Source: Lysinibacillus fusiformis (GTDB taxonomy: Bacteria > Bacillota > Bacilli > Bacillales_A > Planococcaceae). From it: 64,000 bases of DNA. The stretch's first letter is position 1; each line of letters opens with the position of its first letter. Shown piece after piece: positions 42,064 to 50,601 of the stretch. The translations under genes and the position numbers were made by a program. The DNA is taken from contig JASENG010000011.1 in NCBI GenBank assembly GCA_030027265.1, positions 62,001 through 126,000 on the forward strand, read 5' to 3'. The notes under the pieces were generated by a model. It worked only from the letters and a program-made list of their open reading frames with translations. It was not told the DNA's origin and did not search any database.

Positions 42064-44067
42064 ATGGTCGAAAAAAGAGTGCTAGAAAAAAAGGATTTAT
42101 TTAAAATTCAATCTGTTTCAAATCCACAGCTTTCTCCTGATAACCAAGAGGCTGTATTTATCAAAACGAATATAGATGAAAAGGAAAATAAATATTTTTC
42201 GGAAATTTTCCATCTCAATCTTGATACAAAGAAAGTAACGCAATGGACTTTTGGAAAGGAACGCATTTCCTCTCCAAAATGGTCGCCAAATGGGGAGCAG
42301 GTGGCATTTCTCTCCAATCGAAATGAAACGAACCAGTTATTCATCATCAATAAAACGGGTGGTGAAGCTAAAAAAGTCACATCCGTTGAATCAGGCATCA
42401 ACTCTTTCGTCTGGTCTCCATGTGGCGAGAAAATCTGGATTACGAGCAGCTTGAAGGAAGGTGCAACATTTACAGATCCAGCCGATAAAGCGAAGGAAGA
42501 AAAAGATAAGGAAAAACCAACTGCTTATGCAGTAGATAAAATGCGCTATAAAATGGATGGTTTAAAAGGGCATGGCTTAAGGAAACAACAGGTCTATTCC
42601 CAAATTGGGATTCTTTCATTGAAGGATGAATCGATTGAGCAATTCACTGAAGGAAACCATTCCCATTCAATAAATGATATTTCACCAGACGGAAAAAAAG
42701 TGATTATTGGCGTTAATCGTGATGAGCAAAACGATTATAATTTTAATCAACCACTAATCATGGTGGATGTCGAGACGAAAAAAGAAACAGTTCTAGTCGA
42801 TCATGAAGGGTATTACGGCGGAGCTGCATTTTCATATGATGGCAGATACGTAGCGTATGCAGGCAGCGATGCAACATATAAAAATGCCACACACTCGAAT
42901 GTGTATATTTATGACATCGAAAATGGCTTAACTCAAAACTTAACAGAAAGTATTGATGCGCCGGTTGGGGATTACGCTGTGGCAGATACGCAGCAAGGCA
43001 TAAATTCTCCAAGCGTGATTTGGACAGGAGCCAATGATCTATACTTCCAGCTTTCAAACCTAGGGGATGTGCAGCTGTATTACGCAAGTTTGGATGGCGC
43101 TATCTATCCTGCTTCTCCTGAGGGTGAGCATGTTTATGATTATGCTATTTCAAAGGATGGCCAATTGGGAATTATCGCAGTGTCGAATCCAACATTCCCT
43201 GGCGAGCTATTTGTTTATGAAATTTCAAAAGGTGAAAGAACGCAAGTAACTCATTTTAATGATGAATGGCTTAGTGAAGTGAAGCTTTCGAAAGCAGAAC
43301 CGGTTGTCTATACAAGTACAAATGATTTACAAGTGCATGGTTGGTTAATGAAGCCGGCTAATTTTGAAGAAAACAAGAAATACCCATTGATTGTGGAAAT
43401 CCATGGCGGACCGCATACAATGTACTCAAATTCCTTCTTTCATGAACTGCAATTGCTAGCTGCACAAGGCTACGGGGTTTTATATGTTAATCCGAGAGGC
43501 AGCCATGGGTATAGTCAAGACTTTGTAGACGGTGTGCGCGGCGATTATGGCGGCGGTGATTACGAGGATATTATGGCAGGACTGGACTACGTTCTTGCAG
43601 AGAAGACTTGGATCGATGCGGATCGTCTAGGGGTAACAGGCGGCAGTTATGGCGGCTTTATGACGAACTGGATTGTGGGACATACGAAGCGCTTTAAAGC
43701 TGCAGTAACCCAACGCAGTATTTCAAACTGGATCAGCTTCTTTGGTGTTTCTGATATTGGTTATTATTTCACGCCATGGCAAATTGGTACGGACATGATC
43801 GACCCTGAAAAACTATGGGAGCATTCACCATTGAAATATGCAAAAAATGTGGAGACGCCGCTATTAATTTTGCATAGTGAACTGGATTTCCGTTGTCCGA
43901 TTGAACAGGCGGAGCAATTGTATATCACGCTAAAATCAATGGGGAAAGAAACGAGCTTTGTACGTTTCCCTGACAATAATCACAATCTATCGCGTACAGG
44001 TACACCAAATTTAAGAATTGAACGTTTAGATCACATGGTGTCATGGTTTGAGAAATATTTGGTTTAG
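42064..44067 (+). CDS. S9 family peptidase (acylaminoacyl-peptidase / YuxL-like)
   Basis: Serine peptidase of 667 residues. The N-terminal 400 residues are a beta-propeller of TolB/WD-like blades (ISSPKWSPNGEQVAFLSNR and similar), and the C-terminal 260 an alpha/beta hydrolase with the catalytic Ser in GGSYGGF (about residue 526), Asp in HSELDFRCP and His in NNHNLS. No signal peptide, so cytosolic; it should cut short peptides or acylated peptides that enter the propeller funnel. The ATG at 42064 follows AAAGGGTGG. It stands alone at the junction between the two conserved gene blocks. Confidence 0.88.
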   Translation: MVEKRVLEKKDLFKIQSVSNPQLSPDNQEAVFIKTNIDEKENKYFSEIFHLNLDTKKVTQWTFGKERISSPKWSPNGEQVAFLSNRNETNQLFIINKTGGEAKKVTSVESGINSFVWSPCGEKIWITSSLKEGATFTDPADKAKEEKDKEKPTAYAVDKMRYKMDGLKGHGLRKQQVYSQIGILSLKDESIEQFTEGNHSHSINDISPDGKKVIIGVNRDEQNDYNFNQPLIMVDVETKKETVLVDHEGYYGGAAFSYDGRYVAYAGSDATYKNATHSNVYIYDIENGLTQNLTESIDAPVGDYAVADTQQGINSPSVIWTGANDLYFQLSNLGDVQLYYASLDGAIYPASPEGEHVYDYAISKDGQLGIIAVSNPTFPGELFVYEISKGERTQVTHFNDEWLSEVKLSKAEPVVYTSTNDLQVHGWLMKPANFEENKKYPLIVEIHGGPHTMYSNSFFHELQLLAAQGYGVLYVNPRGSHGYSQDFVDGVRGDYGGGDYEDIMAGLDYVLAEKTWIDADRLGVTGGSYGGFMTNWIVGHTKRFKAAVTQRSISNWISFFGVSDIGYYFTPWQIGTDMIDPEKLWEHSPLKYAKNVETPLLILHSELDFRCPIEQAEQLYITLKSMGKETSFVRFPDNNHNLSRTGTPNLRIERLDHMVSWFEKYLV

Positions 44068-44200
44068 ACTTTAATTTCTATTAACAATGAACTTTCCAAC
44101 CAGTGACAACCAACTAGTTTTCTTGTAAAATGAAAGAGAAAGCTAAGTAAGCCGAGTGCTTATGTATACATTAATGAAAAGTAGAAACGAGGTTTTACAA

Positions 44201-44668
44201 ATGCCTAAAATGAACGTAGAAAGCTTTAATTTAGATCATACAAAAGTGGCTGCACCATATGTTCGGCTTGCTGGAATCAAAGAAGGGCAAAATGGCGATG
44301 TTGTTCACAAATATGATGTTCGCTTCAAACAACCTAATCTTGAACACATGAAAATGGACGCTCTTCATTCGATCGAGCACTTAATGGCAGAAAATATTCG
44401 CAATCATACAGAGCAAGTGGTCGATATGAGTCCAATGGGCTGCCAAACAGGCTTTTATCTTACTATGATTAATCATGAAAATTATGAGGAAGTATTAACA
44501 ATTTTAGAAAATACATTACAAGATGTTTTAAAAGCAACGGAAGTTCCGGCTTGTAACGAAGTACAATGCGGATGGGCTGCAAACCATAGCCTGGAGGGTG
44601 CTAAAGAATTAGCGGCTGAAATGCTTGAAAAGCGCAATGAATGGGCAACAATATTTAAAGAAGCCTAA
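44201..44668 (+). CDS. luxS: S-ribosylhomocysteine lyase LuxS
   Basis: Splits S-ribosylhomocysteine into homocysteine and DPD, the precursor of autoinducer-2, in the activated methyl cycle. It has 155 residues; the metal site HSIEH (HxxEH) with Cys in [12 protein letters not shown] and the catalytic Cys in MGCQTGFYL are all present. The ATG at 44201 has GAGG 8 bases upstream and gives the family length; a longer frame from 44156 is not supported. No SAM riboswitch is seen in the short leader. pfs/mtnN is not adjacent. Terminator follows. Confidence 0.95.
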   Translation: MPKMNVESFNLDHTKVAAPYVRLAGIKEGQNGDVVHKYDVRFKQPNLEHMKMDALHSIEHLMAENIRNHTEQVVDMSPMGCQTGFYLTMINHENYEEVLTILENTLQDVLKATEVPACNEVQCGWAANHSLEGAKELAAEMLEKRNEWATIFKEA

Positions 44669-44726
44669 AATATTGATTTTGGGAGGAAGCCATAGTTTGA
44701 TCACAGGTCCTCTAAAATCATATATC

Positions 44727-44768
44727 AATAGGGGGGAATCGCAGTGATTTTCTACCCCCTATTTTTAT
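44727..44768 (+). terminator. Intrinsic terminator after luxS
   Basis: AATAGGGGG / CCCCCTATT stem followed by TTTATTT. Confidence 0.8.
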
Positions 44769-44774
44769 TTCAGT

Positions 44775-44965
44775 GTGTTTGGAAATAAACGGAAAATTTC
44801 CGTTTAAATTAAAAATTCCCCCTATTTTCCTTAAAATAAAGGTAATTTTTCCGGCTATATTGCCCAAATCGTTGGTATTTCTTTAATCTAGAGCAGTTAA
44901 TCGGAAAATTTCCCCTTAAATTTCCTTCTTAACCCTCCACTATATACATTAGACGGAAAATCTCC
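44775..44965. repeat. Dispersed palindromic repeats, CGGAAAA-TTCCG family (locus 2)
   Basis: About five copies roughly 30-58 bases apart: AAACGGAAAATTTCCGTTT, ATTCCCCCTATTTTCC, AATTTTTCCGGCTAT, ATCGGAAAATTTCCCC and GACGGAAAATCTCCGGC. They follow the luxS terminator just as locus 1 follows a lipoprotein gene. Bases 44966-45139 beyond it hold only the yitT-family ribosome binding site region; I see nothing else there. Confidence 0.72.
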
Positions 44966-45139
44966 GGCTAACAATTCTTACTCCACACGAATTCCTAACA
45001 GTTTTGATTTACAGATCAATTACCATCATTAAGTCGCTCATTTCTTCATCTTACTAAAGTTCTCTTTTCCAAGCTGGTTTGTTATAATCATGCAGGAGAA
45101 ATTTTAGAAAATGAGAATTTGATGTGAGCGAGGAAAAAT

Positions 45140-46006
45140 ATGAGTGAAATAAATAAGAATAATGTATCGATTTCTACAAAAGATATAATTCAGGAATACA
45201 TTTATGTACTTCTTGGAGCAGCAGTTATAGCATTTGGATTTAATGCATTTTTATTCCCCAATCAAGTAGCTTCCGGAGGCGTCAGTGGGATAAGTACCAT
45301 TTTAAATGGTCTTTTTGGATGGAATGCAGGGATTGTTCAATATGCTTTTAATATTCCGCTGTTTATTTCGGGTGTTTTGATATTAGGAAAGAACTTCGGG
45401 CTAAAATCTTTTGTGGGGACGCTTGCGCTGCCTTTCTTTGTAATCATTTTTGCAAATATCGGCGCGTTAACTGCAAATGCATTATTAGCCGCCCTTTTTG
45501 GTGGAATTATTGTCGGATTAGGTATTGGATTAGTATTTAAGGGGAATGCTTCTACTGGCGGTACCGACCTGCTGGCCCAAATCATTACAAAATATACTGG
45601 GCTGACATTAGGGACGAGTGTTCTTCTGATTGACGGTATTATTGCCATTAGTGCGGCCTTGGTTTTCGATTTGGAAAAGGGATTATATGCTTTAATCGGA
45701 CTTTTTGTAACAACGAAAACAATTGACATTGTTCAGTTAGGTTTCAGTCAATCAAAAATGGTGTATATTATTTCTAATCAACAAGATGAAATACGAGATG
45801 CGGTTTACGCGGAGATTGACCGTGGTGTTACAAAGGTACCTGCTTTTGGAGGATATACTGGCGAGGAACGTCTTATGCTAATGGTGGTTGTGTATCAATC
45901 AGAATTCACAAAGCTGAAACAAATCATTAAAACCGTTGACCCGACTGCATTCGTCATCGTTTCTGATGCTTATGAAGTCCTTGGGGAAGGTTTCAAAAGA
46001 GTATAA
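45140..46006 (+). CDS. yvjA: YitT family membrane protein (YvjA-like)
   Basis: Membrane protein of 288 residues with five or six hydrophobic segments in the first 200 residues (DUF161; FLFPNQVASGGVSGIS, STGGTDLLAQI) and a C-terminal DUF2179 domain of about 80 residues (ITKVPAFGGYTGEERLMLMVVV-like sequence, seen as GVTKVPAFGGYTGEERL). YitT/YvjA/YqfU proteins are of unknown transport function. The start ATG follows GCGAGGA. Next to cccB, as yvjA is in B. subtilis. Confidence 0.8.
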   Translation: MSEINKNNVSISTKDIIQEYIYVLLGAAVIAFGFNAFLFPNQVASGGVSGISTILNGLFGWNAGIVQYAFNIPLFISGVLILGKNFGLKSFVGTLALPFFVIIFANIGALTANALLAALFGGIIVGLGIGLVFKGNASTGGTDLLAQIITKYTGLTLGTSVLLIDGIIAISAALVFDLEKGLYALIGLFVTTKTIDIVQLGFSQSKMVYIISNQQDEIRDAVYAEIDRGVTKVPAFGGYTGEERLMLMVVVYQSEFTKLKQIIKTVDPTAFVIVSDAYEVLGEGFKRV

Positions 46007-46066
46007 TTTTGTTATACTTACCAATGTAAACCGTAATTTATCAACTATTTTTGGAGGGGTTCAAAA

Positions 46067-46435
46067 ATGAAAAAAGCATGGTTAGCACTAATATTCGGTT
46101 CTGCACTATTCCTTGCTGCTTGTGGCGGCGGAGACGATGAAGCGACAGATACTGACACAGCTACGGAAGATACAGCAACTGAAGACACAACAGATGGTGG
46201 AGATACTGCCTCTGCAGGTGAAGGCGAAGCAATCGTTACTTCAAATTGTACATCTTGTCATGGCGGTAACTTAGAAGGAATGGGTAATGCACCTTCACTA
46301 GCAGATGTAGGCAGCCGTCTTTCTGAAGAAGAAATTCATGAGGTTATTTTAAACGGTCGCGGTGGTATGCCTCCAGGATTGCTCCAAGGTGAAGATGCCG
46401 AAGCAGCAGCGGCTTGGTTAGCACAACAACAATAA
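46067..46435 (+). CDS. cccB: Cytochrome c-551 lipoprotein
   Basis: Small membrane-anchored cytochrome c of 122 residues. A signal peptide ends in the lipobox LFLAACG (lipid Cys about 19), then comes an acidic Thr/Asp/Glu linker and one haem domain with CTSCH (Cys 61, Cys 64, His 65) and a Met ligand in GRGGMPPG. It shuttles electrons on the outer membrane face towards an oxidase. Strong GGAGGGG precedes the ATG. Together with SCO1 and the FixH-like protein it points to a caa3-type respiratory chain encoded elsewhere. It has its own terminator. Confidence 0.92.
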   Translation: MKKAWLALIFGSALFLAACGGGDDEATDTDTATEDTATEDTTDGGDTASAGEGEAIVTSNCTSCHGGNLEGMGNAPSLADVGSRLSEEEIHEVILNGRGGMPPGLLQGEDAEAAAAWLAQQQ

Positions 46436-46446
46436 TTTTTTATATA

Positions 46447-46487
46447 AAAGACAAAGCCAACTATAATGTGGGCTTTGTCTTTTTTTG
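46447..46487 (+). terminator. Intrinsic terminator after cccB
   Basis: AAAGACAAAGCC / GGGCTTTGTCTTT stem followed by T residues. Confidence 0.88.
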
Positions 46488-46604
46488 AGCGCTAAGATCA
46501 TGGCATATTGGGTTCTCTTTAACAGATAGATTAATTTCGATACAATCTATCTGTTACATGCTAAAATAGGTACTATATGTCAATGTAAAACATGCTAGGG
46601 GGTA

Positions 46605-47546
46605 TTGATCATTCAAGTCTCGACAAAAGAAGTCATAGAAAAATTCAAATTAAATTTAGTAAGTGGGCATGAAGGGATTGGCCGTTATATTACAACGAGT
46701 GATATTTCGAGACCAGGGCTTGAAATGGCGGGCTATTTTACGCACTATCCTGCTGACCGAGTTCAACTCATCGGAAAAACTGAATTATCATTTTTTGAAA
46801 TGCTCCCGACAGAATTGAAAAAGGAACGGATGCTCAAACTTTGTTCTCATGAAACACCTGCTATTGTCGTTTCAAGAGGGTTGGAAGTCCCGGCAGAGCT
46901 AATCGCTGCTTCCAATGAAAACGATGTTCCGGTTTTATGTACTTCCATGAAAACGTCAAGTTTCTCAAGTAGACTAACGAATTATCTTGAAAGTAAATTA
47001 GCACCTACTGCAGCGGTTCATGGTGTTCTTGTGGACGTTTACGGTATTGGTGTCCTAATTATAGGAAAAAGTGGCGTAGGGAAAAGTGAAACAGCGCTAG
47101 AGCTTATTAAAAAAGGGCATCGTCTAGTTGCCGATGACTGTGTAGAAATCCGGCAAGAAGCTGAAAATTTAATTATCGGAAGTCCACCACCCCTTTTGGA
47201 GCATTTGTTGGAGATTCGCGGTATTGGGATTATTGATATCATGACGCTATTTGGTGCCAGTGCAATCCGTCCTACTAAACGAATTACGCTCATTATCGAG
47301 TTGGAAAACTGGGATCCAGAAAAGACCTATGATCGCTTAGGGCTGGATGAAGAAAAAATGAAGATTATTGATACAGATATTACAAAATTAACGATACCAG
47401 TTCAGCCAGGACGAAATGTATCTGTAATTATAGAAGTAGCCGCCATGAATTACCGATTGAAAAAAATGGGCGTAAATGCGGCACAGGAATTTTCCAGAAG
47501 ATTGGATGAAGTCATCGCAATACAAGATGAAATGGATGACTACTAA
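46605..47546 (+). CDS. hprK: HPr kinase/phosphorylase
   Basis: Bifunctional enzyme of about 312 residues that phosphorylates Ser46 of HPr and Crh and removes that phosphate, setting carbon catabolite control. The P-loop is [16 protein letters not shown] (about residue 150), followed by [11 protein letters not shown] and the HprK signature [16 protein letters not shown]. The start is problematic: the only ribosome binding site, AGGGGG (46597-46602), is 2 bases before the TTG at 46605 but 8 before an ATT at 46611; there is an in-frame stop just upstream. First gene of hprK-lgt-ppaX-yvoF; its target Crh is encoded at 63 kb. Confidence 0.95.
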   Translation: MIIQVSTKEVIEKFKLNLVSGHEGIGRYITTSDISRPGLEMAGYFTHYPADRVQLIGKTELSFFEMLPTELKKERMLKLCSHETPAIVVSRGLEVPAELIAASNENDVPVLCTSMKTSSFSSRLTNYLESKLAPTAAVHGVLVDVYGIGVLIIGKSGVGKSETALELIKKGHRLVADDCVEIRQEAENLIIGSPPPLLEHLLEIRGIGIIDIMTLFGASAIRPTKRITLIIELENWDPEKTYDRLGLDEEKMKIIDTDITKLTIPVQPGRNVSVIIEVAAMNYRLKKMGVNAAQEFSRRLDEVIAIQDEMDDY

Positions 47547-47590
47547 TTAAGGGTTTTGGAAAGTTGCTTTATCAGGAGAGGGGTATTTGA

Positions 47591-48466
47591 ATGGAACAAG
47601 TATTGCTTGCAATAAACCCTGTTGCTTTTTCGATAGGGAGCATCGAAGTAAGATGGTACGGTATCTTGATAGCATGCGGGATTGTACTGGCCTATTTTGT
47701 AGCACAGAGAGAAGCGGTAAAAAGAGGATTACCTGAAGATTTTCTAGCGGATATGCTAATTTGGGCAATTCCAATTTCTATTATTTGTGCGCGCATCTAT
47801 TATGTTTCGATGAAGTGGGAGTATTATGGCGCGAATCCGGAAAAGATTATCCAAATCTGGAATGGCGGAATTGCGATTCATGGTGCTTTAATTGGTGCCG
47901 TTATTACTGCTTATATCTTCAGCAGGAAAAAAGGAATCAGTTTTTTAAAGGTGGCAGACATTGTTGCGCCTAGTCTTTTAATTGGGCAAATGATTGGCCG
48001 ATGGGGCAACTTTATGAACCAGGAGGCTTATGGCGGTCCAGTTTCACGGGAGTTTTTAGAGAATTTAATGATTCCGAACTGGATTATTGAACAGATGTAT
48101 GTGCAAGACCTTGGTACATATGTCCATCCAACGTTTTTATATGAATCGGTTTGGAACTTGATCGGACTGATTATTTTACTGTCTTTACGAAAAGTAAACT
48201 TGCATCGCGGTGAAATTTTCTTTAGTTACATGATTTGGTACTCGATTGGCCGTTTCTATATCGAGGGCATGAGAACAGATAGTTTATACTTAATCGGAGA
48301 ATTGCGTTCTGCACAAGTCGTATCGATCTTAGCCATTGTTCTGGGTATTGTTTTTATTGCCTACCGAAGAATAAAAGTTCGTCCGGTTGTTCGTTATCTT
48401 GATAATGAGCAAGCTGCGAGTATTCATTCAAAAAATAATGTGAAAAATAAAGCGAAGAAAAAGTAA
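47591..48466 (+). CDS. lgt: Prolipoprotein diacylglyceryl transferase
   Basis: Membrane enzyme that transfers diacylglycerol to the lipobox Cys of prolipoproteins such as PrsA, CccB and the SCO1 and FixH-like proteins of this window. It has 291 residues with seven hydrophobic segments; the signature GRWGNFMNQEAYGG (about residues 137-150) and HGALIG with the conserved His are present. GGAGAGGGG lies 7 bases upstream of the ATG. It has a basic Lys/Asn-rich tail. Cotranscribed with hprK (44-base gap) as in B. subtilis. Confidence 0.95.
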   Translation: MEQVLLAINPVAFSIGSIEVRWYGILIACGIVLAYFVAQREAVKRGLPEDFLADMLIWAIPISIICARIYYVSMKWEYYGANPEKIIQIWNGGIAIHGALIGAVITAYIFSRKKGISFLKVADIVAPSLLIGQMIGRWGNFMNQEAYGGPVSREFLENLMIPNWIIEQMYVQDLGTYVHPTFLYESVWNLIGLIILLSLRKVNLHRGEIFFSYMIWYSIGRFYIEGMRTDSLYLIGELRSAQVVSILAIVLGIVFIAYRRIKVRPVVRYLDNEQAASIHSKNNVKNKAKKK

Positions 48467-48515
48467 GTGATCAATGGAGCTCTCACCGATGAGATAAAGG
48501 AGTTGCAGATTTATC

Positions 48516-49151
48516 ATGAAAGCGTTGCTGTTTGATTTTGACGGAACATTATTAAATACAAATGAATTAATTATCCAGACATTTATGTATGTATTGGAGG
48601 AGAGATTTCCTGGGCAATATTCGCCAAAAGATTGCATGGATTTCATTGGTCCGTCATTAAAGGAAACCTTTGAGCAAATAACACCTAACGAAGTAGAAGA
48701 AATGATTGAGAAATATCGACAATGGAACATAGCGAATCACGACAAATTAGTGACAGAATACGACGGAGTCATCGATACATTAGCAAAACTAAAGGAACAA
48801 GGTATCCGATTAGCGATTGTATCTACTAAACGGCGGGATACAATCGAAAAAGGGTTAATTTTAATGGGCGCCAAGCATTTGTTTGAATTCTGGGTTGGCG
48901 TGGATGATGTACAAAATGTAAAGCCCGATCCAGAGCCTGTATTGTTAGCTATTGAAAAATTAGGTGTTAATAAAGAAGAAGTTATGATGATTGGCGATAA
49001 CTATCATGATATAGAAGCAGGGAAAAATGCCGGTGTTAAATCAGCTGGTGTTGCATGGTCCATCAAAGGAGAAGATTTTTTAAAGCAATTTAATCCAGAC
49101 TATATTTTACAGCATATGTCTGACCTACTAACGATTGTAAAGGAGCCATAA
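48516..49151 (+). CDS. ppaX: Pyrophosphatase PpaX (HAD family)
   Basis: Hydrolyses the pyrophosphate released when HprK dephosphorylates HPr-Ser-P. HAD hydrolase of 211 residues: motif I LFDFDGTLLNTN, motif II VSTKRR, motif III Lys in NVKPDPEP and motif IV MIGDNYHDIEAG. The length matches B. subtilis PpaX, and the hprK-lgt-ppaX order supports this assignment over other HAD phosphatases such as phosphoglycolate phosphatase. The ribosome binding site AAAGGAG is about 13 bases from the ATG, a rather long spacing. Confidence 0.9.
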   Translation: MKALLFDFDGTLLNTNELIIQTFMYVLEERFPGQYSPKDCMDFIGPSLKETFEQITPNEVEEMIEKYRQWNIANHDKLVTEYDGVIDTLAKLKEQGIRLAIVSTKRRDTIEKGLILMGAKHLFEFWVGVDDVQNVKPDPEPVLLAIEKLGVNKEEVMMIGDNYHDIEAGKNAGVKSAGVAWSIKGEDFLKQFNPDYILQHMSDLLTIVKEP

Positions 49152-49155
49152 TTTG

Positions 49156-49665
49156 ATGAGAAGGACGGAACGATTCCCTGTTCAAGGTGCAAACTCATTA
49201 TGGAATGTCTATAAAACGGTGTCCTTTTGGAAAGTAATGAAGTGTTTTATTTTTATTCAAATTGGCCGTATCACGCCGTTTATGAGGTTGAAAAATTGGA
49301 TTTATCGTACGTTTTTACATATGAAAATAGGTGAAAAGACATCACTGGCCTTGATGGTGATGCCTGATTCCATGTTCCCTGAAAGAATTTCAATCGGCAA
49401 TAATACGATTATCGGCTACAACACAACGATTCTGGCCCACGAATATTTAATTGAAGAATATCGTTTAGGCGATGTGAAAATTGGCAGCGAAGTGATGATT
49501 GGTGCCAATTCCACAATCTTGCCGGGCGTTGAAATTGGAGATGGAGCAATTGTCTCTGCCGCAACACTCGTGCATAAGAACGTCCCAGCCGGCAGCATGG
49601 TCGGCGGCAATCCTATGCGTATTATCTATACAGCAGAGCAAATGGCTGAAAGAAGAAATCAATAG
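49156..49665 (+). CDS. yvoF: Hexapeptide-repeat acyltransferase YvoF-like
   Basis: Predicted O-acetyltransferase of 169 residues. After an N-terminal helical part come left-handed beta-helix hexapeptide repeats (ISIGNNTIIGYNTTILAHEY ... IGSEVMIGANSTILPGVEIGDGAIV). The catalytic His may be in LAHEY. The substrate is unknown; the gene closes the hprK operon and precedes hisZ, as in B. subtilis. ATG at 49156 matches the family start MRRTERFPVQG; a TTG one codon earlier has better spacing to AAAGGAG. It is followed by a terminator and tandem array 3. Confidence 0.85.
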   Translation: MRRTERFPVQGANSLWNVYKTVSFWKVMKCFIFIQIGRITPFMRLKNWIYRTFLHMKIGEKTSLALMVMPDSMFPERISIGNNTIIGYNTTILAHEYLIEEYRLGDVKIGSEVMIGANSTILPGVEIGDGAIVSAATLVHKNVPAGSMVGGNPMRIIYTAEQMAERRNQ

Positions 49666-49683
49666 TTAGTTAGGGATAGGAAT

Positions 49684-49721
49684 CTAAAAGTGCTTTGCTG
49701 GTGCTTTTAGGTTCTTTTTTT
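49684..49721 (+). terminator. Intrinsic terminator after yvoF
   Basis: CTAAAAG / CTTTTAG stem with a loop that can extend it, followed by TTCTTTTTTT. Confidence 0.75.
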
Positions 49722-49764
49722 GTTGGAGGTGGGAGTTGTTTTGGAAGGGAGAATCATTCGTAAA

Positions 49765-50375
49765 TAAGGGATTCGCTCGTAAGGAGGCGGAGGCCGCTCG
49801 TAAACAGAGCAAAAACGCACGTAAAAAGGAGAGCCGCTCGAAAGCAGAGCGAACTCGCTCGTAAAGAGGAGAAAGCCGCTCGAAAGCAAGAGAAAGCCGC
49901 TCGTAAACAGAGAGAAAACGCTCGTAAAAAGGCAAGCCGCTCGAAAGCAGAGCGAACTCGCTCGTAAGGAGGAGAAAGCCGCTCGAAAGCAGAGTAAAAA
50001 CGCTCGTAAAAAGGCAAGCCGCTCGAAAGCAGAGCGAACTCGCTCGTAAAGAGGAGAAAGCCGCTCGAAAGCAGAGCAAAAACGCTCGTAAAAAGGAGAG
50101 CCGCTCGAAAGCAGAGCGAACTCGCTCGTAAAGAGGAGAAAGCCGCTCGAAAGCAGAGCAAAAACGCTCGTAAAAAGGCAAGCCGCTCGAAAGCAGAGCG
50201 AACTCGCTCGTAAGGAGGAGAAAGCCGCTCGAAAGCAGAGCAAAAACGCACGTAAAAAGGCAAGCCGCTCGAAAGCAGAGCGAACTCGCTCGTAAAAAGA
50301 AGTAAACCGCTCCTAAATCGGCAATTCGCAAGTATAGCAAAAAACTCACAAGTAAATCGAAAACCCACAACTAAA
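49765..50375. repeat. Tandem array 3: 82-bp higher-order units built from ~20-bp CGCTCG elements
   Basis: The phrase GCGAACTCGCTCGTAA recurs with exact 82-base spacing in the centre (GAACTCG at 49954, 50036, 50118, 50200 and 50282). Each 82-bp unit contains four CGCTCG elements about 20-21 bases apart (GCCGCTCGAAAGCAGAGC and GCTCGTAAAGAGGAG types). Units decay towards both ends; the right end fades into TCACAAGTAAATCG-like copies still spaced by 20. The left edge is G-rich (GGTGGGAGTTG, 49728-49738), the right edge C-rich (CAACCCACCC, 50394-50403). The minus strand lacks stops in three frames, giving spurious Leu/Ser/Arg-rich frames that I do not call. Confidence 0.92.
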
Positions 50376-50507
50376 GTAATAACATCCCTTACCCAACCCA
50401 CCCATTCAATACTACAAGGTTTTTCTATTAACCATTAAAAGGTATAATAAGAGTAGTCGAAATTTTAGTAATATTTAAGTAATGTGTATAATACTCGAAT
50501 CAATGGA

Positions 50508-50536
50508 TTGACGAATTGATTTATGTTCGGTAGAAT
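50508..50536 (+). promoter_or_regulatory. Sigma-A promoter of the his operon
   Basis: TTGACG, 17-bp spacer, TAGAAT, about 65 bases before hisZ. No T-box or long leader is present between it and hisZ. Confidence 0.7.
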
Positions 50537-50601
50537 TACTTTAACATATCAGTTCTCTAATTCTCTAGTACACTAAAGTAAAAATGGTAGGAAGTGTCAT
50601 T

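Noticed and set aside
49684-50401. Three overlapping minus-strand frames of 178-228 residues over array 3
   Set aside because: Leu/Ser/Arg-rich peptide repeats in three frames of the same DNA, without ribosome binding sites; by-product of the repeat.
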